A stretch of DNA of 5,710 nucleotides, from NCBI GenBank assembly GCA_003555185.1, contig PWFZ01000114.1:1-5710 (forward strand). Direction: 5' to 3'. The position numbers and the translations under genes were made by a program. This DNA comes from Balneolaceae bacterium (GTDB taxonomy: Bacteria; Bacteroidota; Rhodothermia; Balneolales; Balneolaceae). This document shows, one piece after another, positions 1-5,697 of this stretch; the stretch's first letter is position 1; each line of letters begins with the position of its first letter. Below the pieces are notes generated by a model, which was not told where the DNA came from, did not search any database, and saw nothing but the letters and a program-made list of their open reading frames with translations.

Positions 1-250
1 ATAGAGAGGGACATAGGGGGAGTCGGGACAAAAAACCTGAATTATTTAAGCGGATTTTAGGCCAGAGATCCTTGCCAAAACACTTGCACAAGTGGATACT
101 TGCGCTATTTTGTGCGGCGGTTTCCCACAAACCCGCCACGCATCAAGGTGCAAGCACGCTTGAAGGAGGCTCAACTATCTTTTGCGGGGTTTAATCTCGC
201 CACCAATACGTGAAAAGCTTAAATAATTCAGACGTTGAATCCCTCTCTAT
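1..250. mobile_element. Possible MITE-like unit with nested inverted ends
   Basis: The unit is about 250 bp, non-coding, and bounded by two blocks of inverted sequence: an outer 11 bp (1-11 with 240-250) and an inner 15 bp (37-51 with 217-231), both perfect. The block spacing differs at the two ends (25 bp and 8 bp). Short size, no open frame and paired ends are typical of non-autonomous miniature elements. No target-site duplication can be judged because the left flank is outside the window, and no transposase is present. The alternative is a tandemly duplicated structured 3'-region repeat that does not transpose. Confidence 0.35.
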
Positions 251-254
251 ATCG
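1..254 (-). repeat. Tandem repeat unit, copy 1 (full-length, 254-bp period)
   Basis: Non-coding. Bases 1-124 match 255-378 with three substitutions (19/273, 85/339, 108/362), and 174-191 matches 379-396 with one (182/387). Bases 125-173 (49 bp) are absent from copy 2. The unit has nested inverted ends: 1-11 is the reverse complement of 240-250, and 37-51 (CTGAATTATTTAAGC) is the reverse complement of 217-231. ATCG (251-254) separates it from copy 2. The internal hairpin (arms about 86-92 and 99-105) is weaker here than in copy 2, because 83/108 and 85/106 do not pair. No convincing coding frame was seen. Strand is given as minus because the hairpin and CCCCGC block read in the sense of the upstream gene glgC. 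The unit begins at the first base of the window, so its true outer edge is unknown. Confidence 0.9.
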
Positions 255-305
255 ATAGAGAGGGACATAGGGTGAGTCGGGACAAAAAACCTGAATTATT
301 TAAGC
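217..305. repeat. Long interrupted palindrome at the junction of the two repeat units
   Basis: Outer arms GCTTAAATAATTCAG (217-231) and its exact reverse complement at 291-305 enclose inner arms 240-250 and 255-265, which pair perfectly over 11 bp around the loop ATCG (251-254). The unpaired parts between outer and inner arms are 8 nt on the left and 25 nt on the right; the right part includes an A6 run (284-289) that reads as T6 on the minus strand. The structure arises because the ends of adjacent units are inverted relative to each other. It could fold as a cruciform or as RNA from either strand. Confidence 0.8.
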
Positions 306-396
306 GGATTTTAGGCCAGAGATCCTTGCCAAAACACTAGCACAAGTGGATACTTGCGCTAGTTTGTGCGGCGGTTTCACTATCTTATGCGGGGTT
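255..396 (-). repeat. Tandem repeat unit, copy 2 (truncated, next to glgC)
   Basis: This is the second copy of the unit at 1-254: 255-378 equals 1-124 with three differences, then it jumps to the equivalent of 174-191. It lacks the 49-bp internal segment and the distal inverted end, and runs into unique sequence 30 bp before the glgC stop codon. Two of its three differences from copy 1 (A339 and G362) each create a base pair in the internal hairpin, so this copy folds better. Read on the minus strand it is the 3'-flanking sequence of glgC and would be the first part of the repeat to be transcribed. Confidence 0.9.
331..362 (-). terminator. Terminator-like hairpin downstream of glgC
   Basis: On the minus strand, CTAGCGCAAG (362 to 353) and CTTGTGCTAG (346 to 337) form a 10-bp stem with one G.U pair (357/342) and a 6-nt loop, followed by TG and four T (334 to 331). 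It begins 65 nt past the glgC stop codon. The T-tract is short, so intrinsic termination may be weak, or the hairpin may instead protect the mRNA 3' end. On the plus strand the 357/342 pair becomes an A-C mismatch, which supports a role in minus-strand RNA. Confidence 0.6.
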
Positions 397-426
397 GCGC
401 TATTTCAGATTCGGGGGTTACGTAAT

Positions 427-1698
427 CTAAATACTCGTTCCGTCCGGTATTACGCCGTTTTTGGGGATGATTACGATTCCGTCGACCACATAGTAGTTGT
501 CATATTTTCCATCTTCTAAATGAGATCCGCCTTCAATTTTTACGTCATTACCAATTCTGGCATTTTTGTCCACAATGGTTCTGCTTAAATAACAGCGCTG
601 ACCAATTCCCATTAATGGTCTGTCCCGGGTTTGATTTTTAAAGTCTTCGTCCGTAGTGAAATAGTCGTTCCCCATAATTACGGAGGTTTCAATGGTTGAC
701 CCCTTCCCAATTCGGGAGCGAATACCGATAACGGATCTTTCGATCCTGCTCGCTTCAATCAAGCAACCTTCTGATATAATCACTTTTTCCAAAGCAGTGC
801 CGGCAAGTTTTGAGGCCGGTAATAATCGGGCACGGGTAAATATTTGCTGCTCATCATCATAGAGATTAAACTCAGGTACTGTTTCTGTAAGCGCAAGATT
901 AGCCTCAAAAAACGACTTAATCGTTCCTATATCCGTCCAGTATCCATTAAAAGCGTAGCTGCAAACTTTTGTCCCTTCATCAATGGCTTTGGGAATAATC
1001 TCTTGCCCGAAGTCTGTTGCATCAGGATTTTCTTCAAATAAACGTATAAGGTCTTTTTTGTTAAAGACGTAGATCCCCATGGAAGCGAGATAATTCTTGC
1101 CTTTACTTTTCATCTCTTCCCCGGTATCTGATGACCATTTCTCTAATTCATCAGCCGAGGGCTTTTCCACAAAACTGTCGATCATCCCCTGCTTATCTGT
1201 CTTCATGATGCCAAATCCCGTGGCATCTTCAGCAGTAACGGGAATGGTGGCCACTGTTAAATTTGCCTTGCTCTTTTTGTGATTCTCCAATACTTCACGA
1301 AAATCCATCCGGTAAAGCTGATCTCCCGAAAGAATCAACACATGTTCGTAATCGTGCTTGGCCATGTGATGAATAGACTGGCGAACAGCATCAGCCGTAC
1401 CCTGAAACCAGTTCTGACTTTTCGGTGTCTGTTCCGCAGCAAGGATATCTACAAAGCCCCGGCTGAATGCATCAAAATTGTATGTGTTTTTTATATGCCT
1501 GTTCAGCGAAGCGGAGTTAAACTGAGTGAGAACATAAATTTTTCGAATCCCCGAATTCAGACAATTCGATATGGGAATATCAACCAATCGATATTTTCCT
1601 GCGACAGGAACGGCAGGTTTACTTCTGTGGCCGGTTAATGGATGAAGACGAGTACCCCTTCCGCCCCCTAAAATGATAGCTACTGTTGATTGTTTCAT
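427..1698 (-). CDS. glgC: Glucose-1-phosphate adenylyltransferase (ADP-glucose pyrophosphorylase)
   Basis: This cytoplasmic enzyme makes ADP-glucose and pyrophosphate from ATP and glucose-1-phosphate, the committed step of bacterial glycogen synthesis. The 423-aa protein has the family's usual length. Its N-terminal nucleotidyltransferase domain carries GGGRGTRL (11-18), SKPAVP (26-31), NWFQGTADAVRQ (96-107), SGDQLYRMDF (124-133, with Asp126 as the expected catalytic aspartate), FVEKP (176-180, Lys179 expected to bind glucose-1-phosphate), ASMGIYVF (205-212), DFGQEIIP (229-236) and YWTDIGT (253-259). A C-terminal left-handed beta-helix domain follows from about residue 285. The stretch KPAVPVAGKYRLVDIPISNCLNSGI and the C-terminal lysines in VDKNARIG (Lys378) and IIPKNGVIPDG (Lys413) resemble cyanobacterial/plant enzymes more than E. 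coli GlgC, where the activator residue Lys39 corresponds here to His24. The ATG overlaps the glgA stop codon (ATGA), so the two are probably translationally coupled. No strong ribosome-binding site was seen. Confidence 0.97.
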   Translation of the reverse strand: MKQSTVAIILGGGRGTRLHPLTGHRSKPAVPVAGKYRLVDIPISNCLNSGIRKIYVLTQFNSASLNRHIKNTYNFDAFSRGFVDILAAEQTPKSQNWFQGTADAVRQSIHHMAKHDYEHVLILSGDQLYRMDFREVLENHKKSKANLTVATIPVTAEDATGFGIMKTDKQGMIDSFVEKPSADELEKWSSDTGEEMKSKGKNYLASMGIYVFNKKDLIRLFEENPDATDFGQEIIPKAIDEGTKVCSYAFNGYWTDIGTIKSFFEANLALTETVPEFNLYDDEQQIFTRARLLPASKLAGTALEKVIISEGCLIEASRIERSVIGIRSRIGKGSTIETSVIMGNDYFTTDEDFKNQTRDRPLMGIGQRCYLSRTIVDKNARIGNDVKIEGGSHLEDGKYDNYYVVDGIVIIPKNGVIPDGTSI

Positions 1699-3146
1699 GA
1701 TACAGGTTTTTTTGGTTGTATCGATTTATATAGATGAATGTACTTATCTGTAGATGATGACCATGAAAAATCAAGTTTCATCACGTTTTCACGGCATCTA
1801 CTAAACAACTCTTTTTTGTCATATAATTCAACTCCTCGTTTAATAACTTCCAAAAAAGGTTCGGTGGCAAACTCTTCAAAAACAAGTCCGTACCCTTCTT
1901 TCTCGTCAAGATCGATTACGGTATCAGCCAGACCGCCAATTTTTCGCACTACAGGGATGGTTCCGTACCTCATGGCATAAAACTGATTGAGTCCGCAGGG
2001 TTCAACCCGCGAAGGCATCATCAAATAATCACTGCCTGCATAGATTTGATGTGCCAGCCCTTCATTATACTCCAGCCTGCTGTCGAAATAGCCAACATAT
2101 TCACTTTCCATTTTTTTGAACAGAGTATGCAATGAAGGGTCACCGGTTCCTAAAACCAAAAACGACGCCTCTACTCCTTCTTCATGACAGCGTTCAATTA
2201 ATTCCGGAATCAGATCAGCTCCCTTTTCGAGAACCAGTCTGCCTATAAAAGAGAACAGAGGTCGTTTTTCGTTTAGATTAAATATCTTGCACAGCTCTTT
2301 CTTGTTCGCCTTCTTCCCTGATTTTATCGTTTTAACCGTATAGTTTTTCGGCAGATAGGAATCCTTTTCGGGATCCCAAACATCCACATCAATCCCGTTT
2401 ACAATTCCAATGGTTTTTTGCTCTTCCTGCTGCAACAGCAATTCCAGTCCGTGACAATAGTGGAGTAACTCCTCCATGTACCCTTCCGATACAGTGGTAA
2501 CCCGCCAGGCAGATTTAATACCTGCAGCCAGACAGTTCATGGCACCATCCCAATCAAGCATTCCTACCCGCTCCAGATTAAAAGCAGGTAAATAGGAATA
2601 ATTCTCGCTACTATATTTCCCCTGATACTCTCCGTTATGAATGGTTAACACCGAAGGAATATCCCGGAACTTTTCGAAACGAAAGCACTCTTTCATCATG
2701 AAGGGTATTAAACCGGTATGATGATCGTGGCAGTGAATGACATCCGGGGGCGCATCCAGAGAGTGCAGCCATTCGAGTGCGGCAATTTGGAACGTAAAGA
2801 AGCGTTCCATCTCATCCCAGTACGCATGGCCTGACCATGGATCGGTATAAACTCCGGCCCGATCGAACCGTCCCGGTATATCCACCAGATATAATTCAAA
2901 CCCAAGCACTGACTTTTTCACCCTATGCACAGTAAATGGAACAATATCCGCTCCGAATGGGGCCTTGCCTTCGTAAATAAAATCTGAATCAGCTTTTTTC
3001 AACCATTCAGTTTTGTAGTTTGGAAGAATAACAGTGGCTTTATGACCGGCTCTGTTTAGATATTTGGGCAGTGCACCAACAACATCGCCCAACCCTCCTG
3101 CTTTTGCGGCCGGATAACATTCAGCTGATATATGGATAATGTTCAT
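1695..3146 (-). CDS. glgA: Glycogen synthase (ADP-glucose-dependent, GT5 family)
   Basis: This cytoplasmic enzyme transfers glucose from ADP-glucose to the non-reducing end of an alpha-1,4-glucan. The 483-aa protein is full-length for bacterial GlgA and has the GT-B two-domain fold. The N-terminal starch-synthase catalytic domain begins directly with SAECYPAAKAGGLGDV (7-22, Lys15 in the KxGGL ADP-glucose motif), followed by HCHDHHTG (138-145), TIHNGEYQG (168-176) and NGIDVDVWDP (250-259). The C-terminal glycosyltransferase group 1 domain has FIGRLVLEKG (300-309, Arg303 and Lys308 at the expected phosphate-binding positions), PSRVEPCGLNQFYAM (378-392, Glu382) and GGLADTV (404-410). The start at MNIIHISAE fits the normal N-terminus. 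It is first in the operon and overlaps glgC by 4 bp, so both enzymes of ADP-glucose use come from one transcript. No branching enzyme or phosphorylase lies in this window. Confidence 0.97.
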   Translation of the reverse strand: MNIIHISAECYPAAKAGGLGDVVGALPKYLNRAGHKATVILPNYKTEWLKKADSDFIYEGKAPFGADIVPFTVHRVKKSVLGFELYLVDIPGRFDRAGVYTDPWSGHAYWDEMERFFTFQIAALEWLHSLDAPPDVIHCHDHHTGLIPFMMKECFRFEKFRDIPSVLTIHNGEYQGKYSSENYSYLPAFNLERVGMLDWDGAMNCLAAGIKSAWRVTTVSEGYMEELLHYCHGLELLLQQEEQKTIGIVNGIDVDVWDPEKDSYLPKNYTVKTIKSGKKANKKELCKIFNLNEKRPLFSFIGRLVLEKGADLIPELIERCHEEGVEASFLVLGTGDPSLHTLFKKMESEYVGYFDSRLEYNEGLAHQIYAGSDYLMMPSRVEPCGLNQFYAMRYGTIPVVRKIGGLADTVIDLDEKEGYGLVFEEFATEPFLEVIKRGVELYDKKELFSRCRENVMKLDFSWSSSTDKYIHLYKSIQPKKPVS

Positions 3147-3312
3147 TGTATATTTTGCAACTATTTAATAATTACTGCGTAATTTATGCCGGATTTCACT
3201 TAGTCACTTCAATAGTGCTCAAATATGTTTTTTTATAGATAAGGGAATTACGCAAAAGATTCACCTACATGAAACTATTTAATAGAGATTAAACAAGTTT
3301 AAAGTATTTCAT
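3147..3312. promoter_or_regulatory. Divergent control region between glgA and the ABC operon
   Basis: These 166 bp of A+T-rich DNA separate two outward-facing start codons, so promoters for both operons must lie here or overlap the gene starts. Two sequence pairs stand out. A 12-bp direct repeat AACTATTTAATA occurs at 3159-3170 and 3273-3284, one near each start codon. A 9-bp inverted repeat, TGCGTAATT (3176-3184) and AATTACGCA (3246-3254), lies inside that pair. I found no convincing sigma-70 -35/-10 pair and no exact TAnnTTTG Bacteroidota -7 box, so individual promoters are not called. Neither start codon has a clear Shine-Dalgarno sequence. Confidence 0.5.
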
Positions 3313-4242
3313 ATGTCGGATAGTACCACCATTCAGGTGAAGAACCTGAGCAAAACCTTCGGTAAAACAAAAGCTGTACAGAACGTATCGTTTGATGTTC
3401 AAAAGGGCAGAATATTTGGTTTACTGGGTCCAAACGGAGCCGGTAAAACAACCACCATTCGGATGATCAACTATATCATTCCGGTGGAACAAGGCGCCAT
3501 AACAATCAATAATTTGCCTGTCAGCCCTAAAACGCAGAAACTTATCGGCTACATGCCGGAAGAGCGCGGATTGTATAAGAAAATGAAGGTTGGCGAACAG
3601 CTGATCTACCTTGCCCAATTGAAAGGGTTGAGTATTGGTGAGGCAAAGGAGAAAATACGTTACTGGCTGGGACGTTTTAATGCTTTGGACTGGAATCAAA
3701 AAGTAGTGGGCGAATTGAGTAAGGGGATGAGTCAGAAGATTCAGTTTATCGCCACCATCGTGCACGATCCCGATATTTATATTTTTGATGAGCCCTTCAG
3801 TGGATTGGATCCCATTAACAGCGAGCTGTTAAAAGAGATTATCATTGAGCTGCGTGAAAATGGAAAAACAATCCTCTTTTCAACTCATAGAATGGAGCAG
3901 GTAGAACAAATGTGTGATGATATTTGCCTGTTTAATAACGGAAAAGTGGTGCTGACCGGCAACCTCAGGGAGATCAAAAAGAACTTTGGTAAGAATACCG
4001 TGATCATAGAATTTCAGGGTGATGGGAGTTTTCTGGATGATCTGGAAAATGTGAGAATCAACAACCGATCAACCAATTTTGCAGAAATACGAATTCTCGA
4101 TTCACAAAGTCCACAGGATATTTTGAAGAAAGCGATCAGTCATGCCGAAATTCACAAATTTCAACTGGTAGAGCCCTCACTGAATGAGATATTTATTTCA
4201 ACTGTAGGTGAAGATAACATCAAAGTACAAGAGGAAGCATAA
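3313..4242 (+). CDS. ABC transporter ATP-binding protein, NatA/YhaQ-like (with C-terminal DUF4162-type domain)
   Basis: This is the cytoplasmic ATPase that would power the permease encoded 1 bp downstream. The 309-aa protein has all nucleotide-binding motifs in order: Walker A GPNGAGKTT (39-47), the Q-loop region IGYMPEERGLYKKM (78-91), the signature LSKGMSQK (135-142), Walker B IYIFDEP (155-161, with catalytic Glu160) and the H-loop STHRMEQ (190-196, His192). The usual Q-loop glutamine appears as glutamate in MPEERGLY, a pattern I recall as normal in this subfamily rather than a defect. Residues from about 215 to the end form an extra domain of the type annotated DUF4162. The family includes B. 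subtilis NatA (sodium efflux) and YhaQ, but the substrate cannot be read from sequence. The start at MSDSTTIQVKNLSKTFG fits; no clear Shine-Dalgarno sequence precedes it. Confidence 0.93.
   Translation: MSDSTTIQVKNLSKTFGKTKAVQNVSFDVQKGRIFGLLGPNGAGKTTTIRMINYIIPVEQGAITINNLPVSPKTQKLIGYMPEERGLYKKMKVGEQLIYLAQLKGLSIGEAKEKIRYWLGRFNALDWNQKVVGELSKGMSQKIQFIATIVHDPDIYIFDEPFSGLDPINSELLKEIIIELRENGKTILFSTHRMEQVEQMCDDICLFNNGKVVLTGNLREIKKNFGKNTVIIEFQGDGSFLDDLENVRINNRSTNFAEIRILDSQSPQDILKKAISHAEIHKFQLVEPSLNEIFISTVGEDNIKVQEEA
4229..4235 (+). promoter_or_regulatory. Ribosome-binding site of the ABC permease gene
   Basis: AAGAGGA ends 8 nt before the ATG at 4244 and lies within the last codons of the ATPase gene. 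It is the only good Shine-Dalgarno-like sequence before any of the four genes here. It supports the ATG at 4244 over the in-frame GTG at 4208. Confidence 0.6.
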
Positions 4243-4243
4243 G

Positions 4244-5539
4244 ATGAATTGGAGACAGGTTTTTTTAGTACTGAAAAGAGAATATCTGACACGGGTAAAA
4301 AGCAAAGGCTTTATTGCCGCTACCCTTCTTGTACCCATTGGATTTATCGCCATCTACGGTATTGGTATTTTGGTTGTGGTATGGGAAAGCGATGTAACTT
4401 ACCAGATTGGGATTAAGGATGACACCTCTCAAATTGTTTCAAATTTACATGAACAGTCACCCGAACAATATCTTGACTATTCAGACCTTTCCATAGATTC
4501 GCTTCGTACCCTTGTTCAAACCGAAGAGATCACCGGGTATGTACACATTAAAGAGGAGAATATCACTGAGAATGTACCTCTTGAATTGATTTACGGCGGT
4601 TCCGGGGGGATGACACTCCTGGCATCCATTCGGTCGGATATGCGTGATGTATTCAGGCAGGAGCAGCTGAGACGGGCGGATGTATCTCAGGAAGTACAGG
4701 ATATTTTTGCCACGAGAATCACCATGGATACCCGCAGACTTTCTCCCGAAGGAGAAGAGACGGAAGATGATACGGCATTTCTATCCGGTGTAGGTTTTGT
4801 GATGGGCTTTGTGATCTTTGGAGCTATTTTCGGTTACGGGGGATATATAATGCGGGGGGTAATCGAAGAGAAAACCAATCGTATTATTGAGGTTATCACT
4901 TCATCAGTGAAACCCATTGAACTGCTGACCGGAAAAATGGCCGGGGTTGGCGCACTGGCGATTACACAAATTGGTATCTGGCTGGTCACCCTCGTTGGAC
5001 TGGCCATGCTTGCCGCACCGATTCTATCAAGCTTTATGGGCGCACAGGGAGGTGAACTTGCAGCAGCTGAATCTATGGCAGAACATACGGACATCCCGCT
5101 TATTACCAGTATTCCAACTATTGAAACATCGTTAATTATCTATTTTGTTGTTTTTTTCCTGCTTGGATACCTGTTATACAGTTCGCTATTTGCAGCTGTA
5201 GGATCTGCCGCTGACTCCGAAACGGATACCCAGCAGCTGATGCTGCCCATTATGGCGCCAATATTTATCGCCTACTTCATTCTTTTTCAATCCTCCCGAA
5301 ACCCTGAAAGTACGATCTCGGTGGTGGGATCCATTATTCCGTTCTTTGCCCCTATTGTGATGATATCGAGGATTGCCATCAGTGATGTCCCCTTCTGGCA
5401 AATTGGTCTATCGATCTTTTTGATGGTACTTACCTTCATGGGAACCATGTGGCTAAGTGCAAAAATCTACAAAGTGGGAATATTAAGCTATGGTAGTTCA
5501 GCCGGATTTAAAGATCTCTTCAAATGGATTCGGCAGTAA
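4244..5539 (+). CDS. ABC transporter permease, NatB/YhaP-like (ABC-2 type)
   Basis: This inner-membrane subunit pairs with the ATPase just upstream. The 431-aa protein has the ABC-2 layout: a cytoplasmic N-terminal segment rich in basic residues (VLKREYLTRVKSKGF, 9-23), a first membrane helix (about 24-47), a large soluble domain outside the cytoplasm (about 48-178), then a cluster of five or six hydrophobic helices (about 180-200, 232-260, 295-318, 331-349, 356-378, 385-407). EEKTNRIIEVITSSVKP (208-224), between helices 2 and 3, is the conserved cytoplasmic segment of NatB-type permeases and probably contacts the ATPase. ATG is preferred because it lies 1 bp after the ATPase stop codon with AAGAGGA at good spacing; the upstream GTG (4208) would add 12 charged residues. 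The stop codon abuts a dispersed repeat. Sodium export is one known role for relatives, but the substrate here is unknown. Confidence 0.9.
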   Translation: MNWRQVFLVLKREYLTRVKSKGFIAATLLVPIGFIAIYGIGILVVVWESDVTYQIGIKDDTSQIVSNLHEQSPEQYLDYSDLSIDSLRTLVQTEEITGYVHIKEENITENVPLELIYGGSGGMTLLASIRSDMRDVFRQEQLRRADVSQEVQDIFATRITMDTRRLSPEGEETEDDTAFLSGVGFVMGFVIFGAIFGYGGYIMRGVIEEKTNRIIEVITSSVKPIELLTGKMAGVGALAITQIGIWLVTLVGLAMLAAPILSSFMGAQGGELAAAESMAEHTDIPLITSIPTIETSLIIYFVVFFLLGYLLYSSLFAAVGSAADSETDTQQLMLPIMAPIFIAYFILFQSSRNPESTISVVGSIIPFFAPIVMISRIAISDVPFWQIGLSIFLMVLTFMGTMWLSAKIYKVGILSYGSSAGFKDLFKWIRQ

Positions 5540-5584
5540 CCCCGCAAAAGATAGCGCAAGGGTCTCCCTTGTGCTGGTGTTTTT
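5537..5584 (+). repeat. Third, shorter relative of the left-hand repeat, at the end of the ABC operon
   Basis: Beginning at the permease stop codon, AACCCCGCAAAAGATAG (5538-5554) equals the reverse complement of 175-191 at all but the last one or two bases, and is close to that of 379-396. Next comes AGCGCAAG, a variable loop, CTTGTGCT, then GTGTTTT, the same order as the minus strand of copy 2. About 21 bp found between AAGATAG and AGCGCAAG in copy 2 are missing. The element is thus in inverted orientation relative to 255-396, and like it reads in the sense of the gene before it. Confidence 0.8.
5553..5584 (+). terminator. Intrinsic terminator 1 of the ABC operon
   Basis: AGCGCAAGGG (5553-5562) pairs with CCCTTGTGCT (5566-5575) over 10 bp with one G.U pair (5556/5572) and a 3-nt loop. 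GGTG and five T (5580-5584) follow. It starts 14 nt after the permease stop codon. The stem is part of the dispersed repeat, and the G.U pair sits at the same place as in the two left-hand copies. Confidence 0.75.
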
Positions 5585-5586
5585 CC

Positions 5587-5618
5587 AGTCCCGAATCCGT
5601 TTCGGGGCTCCTATTTTT
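5587..5618 (+). terminator. Intrinsic terminator 2 of the ABC operon
   Basis: AGTCCCGAA (5587-5595) pairs with TTCGGGGCT (5601-5609) over 9 bp with one G.U pair (5589/5607) and a 5-nt loop. CCTA and five T (5614-5618) follow. It stands directly behind terminator 1. The GGCAA after its T-run matches what follows GTGTTTT in the left-hand repeat, so this hairpin may have been inserted into the repeat between a duplicated T-run. Confidence 0.7.
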
Positions 5619-5652
5619 GGCAATGAGCCAATCCTCAGGCAAAACCCATTCG

Positions 5653-5697
5653 GCAGCAGAGCTGCGAAAGAGGAGTACCGCAGCAGAGCTGCGGTAC
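5653..5697. repeat. Pair of short palindromic repeats (GCAGCAGAGCTGCG)
   Basis: GCAGCAGAGCTGCG occurs at 5653-5666 and again at 5680-5693, 27 bp apart. The second copy sits in a perfect 9-bp hairpin: GTACCGCAG (5675-5683), loop CAGAG (5684-5688), CTGCGGTAC (5689-5697). The first copy has only the 4-bp GCAG/CTGC core, or a longer stem with one bulged base, around the same loop. The pattern resembles REP-type extragenic palindromes. No T-run follows, so these are not called as terminators. Confidence 0.6.

Noticed and set aside
284..289. T6 run on the minus strand as a second glgC terminator
   Set aside because: No adequate G+C-rich stem lies directly upstream on that strand; the preceding GCTTAAATAATTCAG arm pairs only across the unit junction.
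1..396. Possible CRISPR array from repeated blocks
   Set aside because: There are only two long copies with a 254-bp period, near-identical throughout and with no unique spacers of regular size.
1279..1638. 119-aa open frame on the plus strand inside glgC
   Set aside because: It is antisense to a well-conserved part of glgC and shows no recognisable domain or start signal.
3589..3591. Glutamate in place of the Q-loop glutamine as a sign of an inactive ATPase
   Set aside because: All other catalytic motifs are intact and the MPEERGLY form appears to be a subfamily trait.
3421..3765. 114-aa open frame on the minus strand inside the ABC ATPase gene
   Set aside because: It is antisense to the Walker A to signature region, whose protein sequence is clearly conserved; the frame has no recognisable features.
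4208..4243. Longer permease start at GTG 4208
   Set aside because: It would overlap the ATPase gene by 35 bp and add a lysine-rich stretch not expected in the family; the ATG at 4244 has a well-spaced AAGAGGA and lies 1 bp after the ATPase stop codon.
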